DNA of 64,000 nt from Rossellomorea sp. AcN35-11 (GTDB lineage: Bacteria; Bacillota; Bacilli; Bacillales; Bacillaceae_B): assembly GCA_030388825.1 (NCBI GenBank), contig CP128835.1, positions 3,900,001-3,964,000 on the forward strand, in the 5' to 3' direction. Positions within the stretch are counted from its first letter, which is position 1, and the number at the start of each line of letters is the position of its first letter. Below, piece by piece: positions 37,473-45,489 of the stretch. The translations under genes and the position numbers were made by a program. The notes beneath the pieces were generated by a model. It was not told where the DNA came from. It worked only from the letters and a program-made list of their open reading frames with translations, and searched no databases.

Positions 37473-37516
37473 ACCTCCTCATAAGATAAAGAGAAATTCT
37501 TTATGAGGAGGTTCTT
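37473..37516 (+). terminator. Hairpin with ribosome site in its 3' arm
   Basis: ACCTCCTCATAA (37473-37484) and TTATGAGGAGGT (37501-37512) form a perfect 12-bp stem, then TTCTTTTAT. It can terminate ldh, and its 3' arm is also the GAGGAGG ribosome site of the next gene, which would be masked when the hairpin forms. Confidence 0.65.
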
Positions 37517-37518
37517 TT

Positions 37519-37923
37519 ATGTACGATCATAGACAGTTATTCCCCGGATTCCCAGGATTCCCTGGTGGAGGTCAAGGATCAGGCGGTGGCTTTCCTGGTT
37601 TTCCTGGCGGGGGACAAGGAGCACCTGGATCACCGCCACAAGGCGGACAGAATCAGCCACCTTCCGGACCACCACCGAATTTCCAGCCCCAAAAAACGAC
37701 AGCACAGGGGACATCCGGCGGGCCGGGCCTCTATGCTGTTGACCCTGGCGCCATCCGCCGGTGTTTATACCGCTATACCTACATTTGGTTACGGAGAGAT
37801 TCATTCTGGTTTTACCCGGTTTATGTAGGACGCCGTTCCATCTCAGGGTGGAGATGGATTGGATTCACATGGGTATACTACGGCATTGATTTAGATAAGA
37901 TCGAATCCTTTACGTGTGTGTAG
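37519..37923 (+). CDS. Gly/Pro-rich protein with conserved aromatic C-terminus, 134 aa
   Basis: Residues 7-65 are low complexity, built of FPGFPGGGQG-like repeats followed by a Pro/Gln-rich stretch. Residues 70-134 form a compact, aromatic and arginine-rich domain (CLYRYTYIWL, FWFYPVYVGRRS, GWRWIGFTWVYYGIDL). There is no signal peptide. I have seen this C-terminal type in small Bacillaceae proteins but know no function; a spore or surface-associated role is only a guess. GAGGAGG precedes the ATG but lies within a hairpin. The SIMPL gene follows directly. Confidence 0.7.
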   Translation: MYDHRQLFPGFPGFPGGGQGSGGGFPGFPGGGQGAPGSPPQGGQNQPPSGPPPNFQPQKTTAQGTSGGPGLYAVDPGAIRRCLYRYTYIWLRRDSFWFYPVYVGRRSISGWRWIGFTWVYYGIDLDKIESFTCV

Positions 37924-37931
37924 GGCTAGAT

Positions 37932-38586
37932 ATGTATTCCTATCCTTACTATAGAACGGGAAACACCAATGGGACGATAACCGTAACCGGTGAACATACT
38001 CTTTATGCCGATCCCGATCAAGCCATCGTCTCTATCGGGGTTGTCACGAAAGATGAAGAACTTGAATCAGCACAGAATCTGAACCGGCAACAATCCAGTC
38101 AAGTCGTACAATCACTCTTGAATAACGGGGTGTCAAAAAAAAGACATCCAAACCTCCACTTATCAAGTGTACCCTCAGTACAACTATGAGGACGGGAAAC
38201 AACTCTTTACAGGATATGAGGTGCGCCAAGTATTTCGCGTCACCATTAAAGATATTGAAAGGGTGGGTACGATCCTGGATGATGCGATTAAAAGCGGAGC
38301 CAATCGGGTAGAAAGCATTCAATTTGTCAATTCAAACCCAGATGAATTCTACCAGTCAGCCCTTTCTTCCGCCTATCAAAAGGCGTACCAAAAAGCACTT
38401 ACACTATCGAGCCAATCGGGGCAGCAGCTCAATCCCCAGCCAAAGTCCATTACAGAGCAATCAAGCCCCATGGTCACTCCCTTCGTAACAACTGGATTTG
38501 TGAAAGCCGCCGAAGAAAGTACAGCCGTTCAACCAGGTCAGGTTGCTGTCACAGCCATCCTGACAGTAGAATATCAAACTCGATAA
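37932..38586 (+). CDS. SIMPL-domain protein (DUF541), one apparent frameshift
   Basis: SIMPL (YggE-like) proteins form oligomeric assemblies, sometimes exported and linked to stress; the role here is unknown. The reconstructed product is 217 aa without a clear signal peptide. The N-terminal GTITVTGEHTLYADPDQAIV is typical. At an A8 run (38135-38142) the frame breaks; removing one A joins NNGVSKK to DIQTSTYQVYPQYNYEDG, restoring the family sequence. Likely a sequence error. The start ATG has AGGG upstream and lies nine bases after the Gly/Pro-rich gene, so they are cotranscribed. Confidence 0.8.
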
Positions 38587-38641
38587 CAAACTGCCAAAGC
38601 AGATCTTTGGAGGGTTTCCATCATCTCATGAATGAATACAA

Positions 38642-38674
38642 AGGGCTCATCCTATCAAGAATGAGCCCTCCTCT
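38642..38674. terminator. Terminator between SIMPL and flavoprotein genes
   Basis: Nine-pair stem (38642-38650 with 38661-38669) then CCTCTTTT; convergent genes end on both sides. Confidence 0.7.
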
Positions 38675-38678
38675 TTTC

Positions 38679-39218
38679 CTATCTACCAACCTTCAATTGA
38701 GGATTTACTACATGCACCGCCACTCTTTCAGCAGACGCAATGACTTCATCTTCATTCAACACTCGAACCCCATGCTCTACATAAGCAGGCAGAAAGGTCA
38801 TTCCCGTTAAGTTAGCAGTAGCCTGGAGAGGTTTCAGCAGTTCACTCATGGAATAGTGATTAAACCCTCCTGCTCGATATGCCCCTGCAGGACCCCCGGT
38901 GGAAGTCACAACCAAGAAGTCTTTTCCGTGAAGCTTTGTCCCCTTTGAACCATAAGCCCAGCCATGTTCCAGCACCTTATCCTGCCATTCTTTTAAAATC
39001 GCAGGTGTGCCGTACCAAAACAATGGGAATTGGAAGACGATTCTGTCATGTTCTACCAATAGATTTTGCTCTCTTCCTACATCAATGTTCATGGTTGGAT
39101 ATTCCTTATATAGGTCATGCACAGTGACGCTCTCTTCTTTTTCCAAACGTTCCGCCCACGCCCGATTCATTTTTGATTGTTGTAGATTTGGGTGTCCTAC
39201 TAGAACTAATGTTTTCAT
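38679..39218 (-). CDS. NAD(P)H-dependent quinone oxidoreductase (KefF/YwrO-like)
   Basis: A flavodoxin-fold FMN or FAD enzyme of 179 aa. It shows LVLVGHPNLQQSKMNRAWAE at the nucleotide loop, FPLFWYGTPAILKEWQDKVL near residue 75, and the TSTGGPAGAYRAGGFNHY region typical of KefF/MdaB-like quinone reductases. The ATG at 39218 has AAGGAG nine bases upstream. A MarR-family gene lies upstream in the same orientation, and MarR-like operators sit in the gap, so the enzyme is probably induced by a quinone or similar electrophile. Confidence 0.88.
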   Translation of the reverse strand: MKTLVLVGHPNLQQSKMNRAWAERLEKEESVTVHDLYKEYPTMNIDVGREQNLLVEHDRIVFQFPLFWYGTPAILKEWQDKVLEHGWAYGSKGTKLHGKDFLVVTSTGGPAGAYRAGGFNHYSMSELLKPLQATANLTGMTFLPAYVEHGVRVLNEDEVIASAERVAVHVVNPQLKVGR

Positions 39219-39232
39219 TATGACCACTCCTT

Positions 39233-39275
39233 ATTTGTATGTACAAATAATATCATCACTTGTTTGTACATACAA
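39233..39275. promoter_or_regulatory. Two MarR-type operators upstream of the flavoprotein gene
   Basis: ATTTGTATGTACAAAT (39233-39248) and TTTGTACATACAA (39263-39275), in opposite orientation, are 15 bases apart. The same word occurs at 39740. Confidence 0.75.
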
Positions 39276-39293
39276 TCAATATCATAAAAAAAT

Positions 39294-39719
39294 TTATTTT
39301 TTATTTTCTAAAAGTGCATTCGCTTCATTCACTTCTAGGGTGAACTTACGGGCCTGTTCCTCACCCATGATATCTGCATAGCGTTTAAACAGGTTCTTCC
39401 AGCACTTCGAAATCTCATCCTGCATGCCATACCCTTTATCTGTCAGGGCAACAATCGACAGCTTCCCTTCATTCTTACGTGTTACAAGCCCCTTCATTTC
39501 TAATTTATCGACAAACCGGGTACTTGTTGAAGGGGCAATATTCAATGCCCCGCTAAGCTCTTTTTGTGTTAGACCGTCTTTATTCTTTAAGGTCATCAAC
39601 ATAAACGCATAGGTGGGAGACAAACCGATCGGGGCAAACTCTTCCTCCGCCATCTTGTTCATCATTCTTGCCAAGTGATTGGCAGAGAAATAAAGGCAGT
39701 TACAGAACTGATCTTCCAC
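39294..39719 (-). CDS. MarR-family transcriptional regulator
   Basis: A winged-helix repressor of 141 aa. The DNA-binding domain (residues 45-105) includes LTQKELSGALNIAPSTSTRFVDKLEMKGLV and a wing with KLSIVALTDKG. Cys6 and Cys8 in FCNCLYFSANHLAR could sense oxidants, as cysteines do in OhrR-type members, but this is inference. The motif GTTTGTATGTACAAAC immediately upstream (39740-39755) and two copies downstream before the oxidoreductase gene imply autoregulation and control of that gene. Confidence 0.9.
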   Translation of the reverse strand: MEDQFCNCLYFSANHLARMMNKMAEEEFAPIGLSPTYAFMLMTLKNKDGLTQKELSGALNIAPSTSTRFVDKLEMKGLVTRKNEGKLSIVALTDKGYGMQDEISKCWKNLFKRYADIMGEEQARKFTLEVNEANALLENKK

Positions 39720-39739
39720 TATTCTCGACCTCCGTTAAT

Positions 39740-39755
39740 GTTTGTATGTACAAAC
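39740..39755. promoter_or_regulatory. MarR-type operator upstream of the marR gene
   Basis: GTTTGTATGTACAAAC has perfect 7-base arms and lies 20 bases before the regulator start, over the probable promoter. Confidence 0.75.
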
Positions 39756-39791
39756 TACATCAGTCATGAGGATTTGTCAATGCTTTCCTCT

Positions 39792-40598
39792 CTATTCCCC
39801 CAGTGCCTTCGATTTTTGGCTGCATGCTTCCATAGCCGTCAAAATGGTCCCTTTAAAACCGTTCTTCTCCAAAGCTGCCACGGCTTCAATCGTTGCTCCT
39901 CCGGGTGAGCAAACAGCATCCTTCAGTTCTCCTGGATGAGCTCCCGTTTCAAGAACCATTTTGGCAGCTCCAAGTACAGCCTGGGATGCCAGCTGATAGG
40001 CTTGCTTCCGTGGGATACCTGATAGAACCGCACCATCTGCCAGTGCTTCTATGAACATAAACACATACGCGGGAGATGACCCGCTCACTGCCGGTATGGC
40101 ATCCATCAAGCTTTCCTCTACCATTTCAGCCTTTCCGAAGCTCTCTAATAGGGCATGCACGACGCCAAGGTCGTCTTCGTTTACTTCTTTATTCACACAA
40201 TACGCTGTCATACCTTCACCTACAAGAGACGGTGTATTCGGCATGGTCCGAACGATCTTCATTGATTTGGACAAGTGATTCTCCATCCAGTCCATCGTGA
40301 TGCCTGCAGCGATGGTAATGACGATGGCATCTTCTTTCAGGGAATCTTTTATTGATCGGATGATATCCCCGTATTGATCAGGTTTCACTGCTAGAAATAC
40401 AATATCTGAAAATGCTGCTACACTGCGATTATCACTTGTAACCCCCACGCCAAATGTTCGCGCCACTTTATCCAGCGTCTCCTCTGTTCTTGCGCTGGCT
40501 TTAACCAAATGATCATCCACCAGGCCGGATTTTAATAATCCGCCCATGATCGCTTGTGCCATATTTCCGCATCCTATAAATCCAATGGTTTTATCCAT
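39792..40598 (-). CDS. proC: Pyrroline-5-carboxylate reductase
   Basis: Final step of proline synthesis: reduces pyrroline-5-carboxylate with NAD(P)H. The product is 268 aa, typical length. The Rossmann loop GFIGCGNMAQAI, AVKPDQ, the RTMPNTPSLVGEGMTAY segment and SGSSPAYVFMFIEAL are diagnostic. Proline is an osmoprotectant in Bacilli, so this may be one of several paralogues (proG/proH/proI). An imperfect copy of the MarR operator word (GTTTGTATGTA, 40614-40624) sits just upstream. GAGGTGAAG precedes the ATG. Confidence 0.95.
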   Translation of the reverse strand: MDKTIGFIGCGNMAQAIMGGLLKSGLVDDHLVKASARTEETLDKVARTFGVGVTSDNRSVAAFSDIVFLAVKPDQYGDIIRSIKDSLKEDAIVITIAAGITMDWMENHLSKSMKIVRTMPNTPSLVGEGMTAYCVNKEVNEDDLGVVHALLESFGKAEMVEESLMDAIPAVSGSSPAYVFMFIEALADGAVLSGIPRKQAYQLASQAVLGAAKMVLETGAHPGELKDAVCSPGGATIEAVAALEKNGFKGTILTAMEACSQKSKALGE

Positions 40599-40613
40599 TT
40601 CTTCACCTCATCA

Positions 40614-40624
40614 GTTTGTATGTA
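40614..40624. promoter_or_regulatory. MarR half-site upstream of proC
   Basis: GTTTGTATGTA is identical to the left part of the operator at 39740, followed by GATAG instead of CAAAC. It is 16 bases before the proC ATG. Could be a weak operator or chance. Confidence 0.35.
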
Positions 40625-40867
40625 GATAGTCTTTAGCATCATACCAAATTTATCTCCTCTTATAAAATAAAAAAAGGTCCAAAGGAGAACTCCTCTAAAC
40701 CTTTCCATCCATACACCCGATTAACTGAATCGGGAGAAGGGCTTTTTGATGATCCTTTGACATCCCCCTGTGACGATGGTTTCACAAACTCAGGCTGATT
40801 GTTTGATCCTCACACATCCCATTTCCATGCTTTTCCATGTTCACACCATAAGAGGGAAGTGCTCGAA

Positions 40868-41884
40868 TCATTGGGCTCTCGCTTGTTCAAGAATGTCAAC
40901 ATAGTCCAGATCTACGATTGGCTCATCATGGAGCAACCTTTCCCTTATCTGGGTAAGAAGAGACTCCTCGACCTCAGATAAATTCGTAAGATCCCATTTT
41001 TTATGAAATACAGAATAGAGTGTCAGGTCCCTGAGCAGTAGAAAATGTGGGATGCGGCTTACCCACTCTTCATCTAACTCACACTCGGTCAAATATCCTT
41101 TTAAAAATGCTATGAGAAACGTTCGTCCAAATTGACTGCGGGTATCTACATTCTCATTGCGAAACTTCCACCATACGGAATAGTAAAGAGGAATGGCCAC
41201 GTCACTGATAAAAAAGAATCGCATAGCATCATCAAAGTCAAACACATGAAGATCACCCTCATGGTAAAAGAAATTCCCTGGATGGATGTCTGAGTGAATC
41301 AGGCCAAAAGTATCTTCGCTTTCTACAAAGCTTCTAATCGCCTCCTTGTTTTGTTGACCAGCTTCAAGTATGTACGTATCTTCTACAGATAAATATTTCT
41401 TATAGTCCAGTACATCGTCCTCATCCCAGCGATTCCTGTTAGCATCCTGTCCGTATCCTTTTGTTACCCGATGCATATGCCCTGTCATTTTCCCCCATTT
41501 ATAAAACAGGTCATCATCAAACAACGCATCCGTTACTTTTACTGGGCTCCCCGGGGCCTTATCAAACAAACATACATAAAAGAACGTATCGTCTGCCTGA
41601 ATGACTTCCACGAGCTTCCCTTTATGGGACAGATTGACTAACGAGACGTTCACTCCATTTTTATGTAGATGATTAATCCATGTCAGCTCATCTTCCACTT
41701 CCCTTTCCGATCGATGAGAACTATGGGTGAGCCGGAGAATATATGGGGTGTCTCCCTTATGAACCTCATACACATAATTTTCAAAGTCACCGAGTTTCTT
41801 CGCTTGAGCAGTCTGACAGCCATACCGTGAGGCAGCTTCAGCCAATAGTTCAACTGTAAATAATTCTTCTATCCACTTTTCCAT
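40868..41884 (-). CDS. Phosphotransferase family protein (APH/choline kinase fold)
   Basis: A small-molecule kinase of 338 aa with the aminoglycoside phosphotransferase fold. Catalytic loop HSDIHPGNFF near residue 202 and the metal-binding VFDFDDA near 222 are present; the N-terminal lobe has YILRLTHSSHRSEREVEDEL. Substrates of such proteins include homoserine, choline and sugars; no evidence here favours resistance. Terminators or partners are unclear. GGTAAC-type spacing before the ATG is weak, with GAGAAGG slightly further upstream. Confidence 0.83.
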   Translation of the reverse strand: MEKWIEELFTVELLAEAASRYGCQTAQAKKLGDFENYVYEVHKGDTPYILRLTHSSHRSEREVEDELTWINHLHKNGVNVSLVNLSHKGKLVEVIQADDTFFYVCLFDKAPGSPVKVTDALFDDDLFYKWGKMTGHMHRVTKGYGQDANRNRWDEDDVLDYKKYLSVEDTYILEAGQQNKEAIRSFVESEDTFGLIHSDIHPGNFFYHEGDLHVFDFDDAMRFFFISDVAIPLYYSVWWKFRNENVDTRSQFGRTFLIAFLKGYLTECELDEEWVSRIPHFLLLRDLTLYSVFHKKWDLTNLSEVEESLLTQIRERLLHDEPIVDLDYVDILEQARAQ

Positions 41885-41914
41885 GTTACCTTCTCCTACT
41901 CTAAGTTATTGGAT

Positions 41915-42212
41915 TTATCTCAAAAGGGCCACTTGGTATGGAAACAGTTCCCCTGTCATGATTCCTTCTTTTACCGCAGGATCCTCTTGCATGAACGCTT
42001 CTGCCTTCTCTTTATCCTCCGCTTCAAAGACAACGATGCCAAAAGCATGTTCTTCTTCATTTAATGTTCTCCCCTGCAAGGATCACCACACCGATTTCCT
42101 TGAACTCTTTCAGTCTCTGGAAATGCTCCTGAACGATGTCTTCATCCGCTGCAGTCCAATTTTCTTCTTTATGTAAATGCGGGATAAGCTTTAATACATA
42201 GATAAATTCCAT
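41915..42212 (-). CDS. YciI-family protein, one apparent frameshift
   Basis: A small ferredoxin-like-fold protein, 98 aa when reconstructed. It begins MEFIYVLKLIPHLHKEENWT after AGGAGG and breaks at a C4 run (42071-42074). Removing one base gives ILAGRTLNEEEHAFGIVVFEAED and then FMQEDPAVKEGIMTGELFPYQV, the classical YciI ending. YciI proteins carry a conserved His/Asp pair and are often linked to dechlorination-like or degradative steps; the exact reaction is unknown. Without the repair only a 53-aa fragment is read. Confidence 0.78.
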
Positions 42213-42251
42213 CTGAATACAACCTCCTTCTCTTCTATATATACTACTTTA

Positions 42252-42313
42252 CCTGTCAGGATTCCTTTTTCCTGACAGGCAAAAAAGCTGTTGAGCCTGC
42301 TCAACAGCTTTTT
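42252..42313. terminator. Two adjacent hairpins after the DUF421 gene
   Basis: Hairpin one pairs CCTGTCAGG (42252-42260) with CCTGACAGG (42271-42279). Hairpin two pairs 42282-42296 with 42299-42313, a perfect 15-bp stem with flanking A and T runs, serving as the terminator of DUF421 on the minus strand. Confidence 0.8.
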
Positions 42314-42359
42314 TTCATGGTCAATCCTTTACCTTTTTTCCTGTTGTTTTATCCGGTGA

Positions 42360-43076
42360 TCAATTGTAGAAATGTGGATACGTATGAGTGTCAGATGTTT
42401 TTACAATATGAATTTCTTTCCTTGCATTGATTGAAGCATAGAATACGTCTTCAAATGAATTGAACCCAGCTCTACTCAGTTCATCTTTTACCCATTTCTC
42501 TTCTACATTTAATGTATCCAAGACGCTTTCATGCATCACGCCATCCACTATAAGGGGAAAAGCCAGGCTCGTACCCTTCAAAACCCCCGTATCTTCAGCA
42601 GTGAGTGCCTGTTTAGAAGGCAGCTTATGAATGGATAAATTCCCATTCGGCTCAATGATTCCAATTTGCACATCCTGGAGTTGAAAAACCTCTTTTTCCC
42701 GGAGCAGCATGAGGATATTATCGATGGTATAACCTGTTCCTTTCAATTCATCTTTGAGGATCTGACCATTTTCGATGACGACAGTCGGTTCAAACGATAG
42801 CAATTTGCCTATTTTCCTTGAGGAAATTTTCATTTTCGTCAAGATCTTTTGTAATATGCCTATCAGGAGCATGGCGACAATCGTATGGACATGATTGATG
42901 TCCGGGTCTGCAATGTCTGCACCTACGACAGAACCAAACACGAGAACCACTAAAAAATCAAATACCGGCAGTTCCCCCACCGATCGCTTCCCCATATATA
43001 GAGTCACGAGTATCATGAACGGAAGAATCGAAAAAATCCTTAATGTCACGATCCCCAAATCTTTTATATCGACCAT
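42360..43076 (-). CDS. DUF421 membrane protein (YetF-like)
   Basis: A membrane protein of 238 aa: three N-terminal helices (about residues 12-32, 40-58, 62-82) and a cytoplasmic C-terminal domain. The MGKRSVGELPVFDFLVVLVFGSVVG segment and KLLSFEPTVVIENGQI are diagnostic of DUF421 (YetF, YrbG, YkjA in B. subtilis), some of which support spore germination or membrane functions. Exact role unknown. Transcribed alone. Confidence 0.88.
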   Translation of the reverse strand: MVDIKDLGIVTLRIFSILPFMILVTLYMGKRSVGELPVFDFLVVLVFGSVVGADIADPDINHVHTIVAMLLIGILQKILTKMKISSRKIGKLLSFEPTVVIENGQILKDELKGTGYTIDNILMLLREKEVFQLQDVQIGIIEPNGNLSIHKLPSKQALTAEDTGVLKGTSLAFPLIVDGVMHESVLDTLNVEEKWVKDELSRAGFNSFEDVFYASINARKEIHIVKTSDTHTYPHFYN

Positions 43077-43238
43077 GTGCTATTCCATCCTTTATATGCC
43101 TGATAGGGGTAGTATCCCCAATTGCCGGACTTTCATGAAGGCTTAGAATAGATATGTACCTCACGGCTCATTTTGTTGTTAGTATGTCCTCATACCATTC
43201 TACTCCAACACTATTTTGAATTATGAGTAGATAACAGT

Positions 43239-43267
43239 GAAAAACCAGCCTCATCGGCTGGTTTTTC
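43239..43267 (-). terminator. Terminator of yhbH
   Basis: Eleven-pair stem (43240-43250 with 43256-43266) with an A-run that becomes T5 on the minus strand, directly after the yhbH stop. Confidence 0.85.
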
Positions 43268-44438
43268 TTAAGCGAATGCTTTTTCCTGATCCTTTTGAAA
43301 AAAGCTCTTCATTGCATGGAATACATCGGCTTTTTGCTTGAGGATATAGTAACGGAAATCGTCATTTTTAATATTCTTGTATGCTGACATCAAGGTGGAG
43401 TGACGGTTGTACTGGTTGACTTCCCCATAACCGAACATGCTGGACACTTTCATGATTTCTTCTACCAGCTTGACACATCTCACGTTATCCGAAGTCAGGT
43501 TATCTCCATCAGAGAAGTGGAAAGGATAGATATTGAAGCGGGTTGGAGGATATTTGTCATTAATGAGCTCCAATGCTTTGCGATAAGCTGACGAACAAAT
43601 GGTGCCTCCGCTCTCCCCTTTTGAAAAGAAATGCTCTTCTGATACCACTTTGGCTTCGGTATGATGGGCGATGAATTCAATCTCAACCGTTTCATATTTT
43701 GTTCTGAGGAAACGGGTCATCCAGAAGAAAAAGCTTCTTGCCATGTATTTCTCCCATACGCCCATGGATCCGCTTGTATCCATCATGGCTAATACGACCG
43801 CTTTAGATTCAGGCTTCAACACTTCATTCCATGTCCTGAACTTCAAATCCTCTGTAAAAATCGGATGAAAGCTTGGTGCTCCTTTCATGGCATTCCTTTT
43901 AAAGGCAGACATCATTGTTTTCTTTTTATCTATATTTCCCATCAGGCCTGTTTTACGAATATCGTTGAATTCAATATGCTCGATGGTTTGGACATCCTGC
44001 TCCTTCTTCTTTAGATTCGGAAGTTCCAATTGGCTAAATAAAGCTTCTTCAATCTCCAGCATCGACACTTCAGCTTCATAATAATCTTCGCCGGCTTTAT
44101 CTCCGGCCCCCCTGACCTTTTCCAGGACCCTGCTGCTGCGGTGAGCCGTCCCTTGCAATGACGTCTCCTACCTGACTCTCGCCGTCCCCTTGCCCGACAT
44201 GTTTATTCTTATCATAATTATAACGGATTTTATATTCATCTAACGAGCGAATCGGGATCTTGACGACGTCTCGACCATTTGACATGACAATGTTTTCTTC
44301 CGTGATTAAATCTGGTAAGTTGTTTCGAATCGCATCCTGTACTTTTTCCTGATGTCTTTGTTGATCATCGTGACCTTTGCGGTGGAGGGCCCAATCTTCC
44401 TTGGAAATGACAAACTGATGATTATCCATTTGACTCAA
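43268..44438 (-). CDS. yhbH: Sporulation protein YhbH (DUF444), one apparent frameshift
   Basis: Works with the PrkA kinase in the mother cell; the family (YeaH/YhbH) has a von Willebrand A-like domain with MDTSGSMG near residue 210. Reconstructed length is 389 aa against the 392 aa I recall in B. subtilis. The frame breaks at a C6 run (44107-44112); removing one base joins GPGKGQG to [16 protein letters not shown]. The start is a TTG with AAGGAGGGG at ideal spacing, giving MSQMDNHQF. Order yhbH-prkA is conserved, with two small genes inserted here. Confidence 0.9.
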
Positions 44439-44925
44439 ATTATTCCCCTCCTTAAAGTTTTTTCACATTTTTTCCTTTTCCTGCATACACTATGTTGACT
44501 GTCTAAACTGCATATATCCCATGAAGTGAAACGGGGATTACTCTATCCTATGCAGAAACGACGATAAATTTACAAATAATTTCGACAATTAAACGTTCTT
44601 TTATGTTTGGACAAGCCTATTTTTCTGACAGCTTGTATAAAGGGAATGGAAAGAAGTATTGGATCCTGATTCTTTATCCATCCGGGGTTTGTTTCTCGGT
44701 AGGCTTCATTGACCGAATGTTCCCGACGAATTCTTCTGATTCGGGCATGGATTTGGTCTAAGGTGAGGTACATATGGGTGGAGCGCTGTCATTTTGTTCC
44801 ATGCGTTCCTTTCTTGGGGTTGATGAAAAACATTATACGTTCGTTCTCACACTTATCTTATTTCGGAAATTGAGTCACTTTTGGACTTTATTGGACATCT
44901 ATCAAAATAATCATGGAAAAGAAAA
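44439..44925. other. Region upstream of yhbH, no firm gene
   Basis: About 490 bases between yhbH and the terminator of the small-protein genes. A 67-codon minus-strand frame (44570-44773) has no ribosome site and I do not accept it. The yhbH promoter should lie in 44460-44560, but no clear sigma-E match was found. Confidence 0.4.
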
Positions 44926-44957
44926 CAAAAAAAGAACCAGGCGCGATCACCTGATTA
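44926..44957 (-). terminator. Terminator of the small acidic protein genes
   Basis: On the minus strand AATCAGG pairs with CCTGGTT (one G-T pair) and is followed by CTTTTTTTG. It overlaps the stop region of the 57-aa gene. Confidence 0.65.
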
Positions 44958-45128
44958 ACCTTCTTCTTCATATTGAGCCGGGTCTGATACTCGGTTGTGT
45001 ATCTTTAATTCTCCGCTGGACCGTAACTTCTCCATTTGTTTCCCGAGCTTAATGACTTCCTCCATATTGGAGGCCATGCTTCCGTTAAGAGGTGCTGCTT
45101 CAACAGGACGTTGAGATTTCGAAGACAT
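44955..45128 (-). CDS. Small hydrophilic protein, 57 aa, paralogue of the next gene
   Basis: Minus-strand gene beginning MSSKSQRPVEAAPLNGSM and ending DPAQYEEEG. It shares the core NGSMA-x-M-x-LGKQMEKLR-x-EL and the closing DPxQY with the 60-aa product at 45207-45389, so the two are tandem duplicates. It is highly charged and probably helical in the middle, without cysteine or membrane segment. The ribosome site is modest (GTGGGTGTAGAGG). I know no family. Position between prkA and yhbH suggests, but does not prove, a sporulation link. Confidence 0.6.
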   Translation of the reverse strand: MSSKSQRPVEAAPLNGSMASNMEEVIKLGKQMEKLRSSGELKIHNRVSDPAQYEEEG

Positions 45129-45206
45129 CCTCTACACCCACTTTCTATCAGGATAATGGGCCCGGCTCTCTATCTATAGATTATTATATTCAGATTTTTC
45201 CGTCAA

Positions 45207-45389
45207 CTATTCCTTGTCTTTCTCTTTGTATTGAACCGGGTCGGGTTGCTTTTTATCATCTTCAAGCTCTTCATTCGTTCTTAGCTTATCCATTTGCTTC
45301 CCCAGCTCCTTCATTTCAGCCATATCATTTGCCATTGATCCGTTTTCAGGTTCATCGTTTCTATCTAATTCAGGTTTATTTTTGCTCAA
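45207..45389 (-). CDS. Small acidic protein, 60 aa, paralogue of the neighbouring gene
   Basis: Starts at a TTG preceded by AAAGAGGTG at good spacing; a GTG three codons earlier (45398) overlaps that site and is less likely. The product MSKNKPELDRNDEPENGSM continues with a helical LGKQMDKLR core and ends in KKQPDPVQYKEKDKE. It is very acidic and lysine-rich with no hydrophobic core, probably extended or coiled. It is the upstream member of a tandem pair. It follows prkA by about 100 bases past the prkA terminator. Function unknown. Confidence 0.68.
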   Translation of the reverse strand: MSKNKPELDRNDEPENGSMANDMAEMKELGKQMDKLRTNEELEDDKKQPDPVQYKEKDKE

Positions 45390-45452
45390 TTCTCTCACCT
45401 CTTTGGGTTCTACTTTTCCCTTAAGTTGAGAGAATTAAACCACAATGAGAAA

Positions 45453-45484
45453 TCGGGAGGTGCAACAGGCACCTCCCGACTTCT
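45453..45484 (-). terminator. Terminator of prkA
   Basis: Perfect 11-bp GC-rich stem (45453-45463 with 45469-45479), extended by GAGAA/TTCTC, just after the prkA stop; T-run weak. Confidence 0.75.
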
Positions 45485-45489
45485 CATGA

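Noticed and set aside
40868..41884. Aminoglycoside phosphotransferase
   Set aside because: The APH fold is shared by many metabolic kinases; no resistance context.
44570..44773. 67-aa minus-strand protein
   Set aside because: No ribosome site, no recognisable family and unusual composition; could be a relic but cannot be supported.
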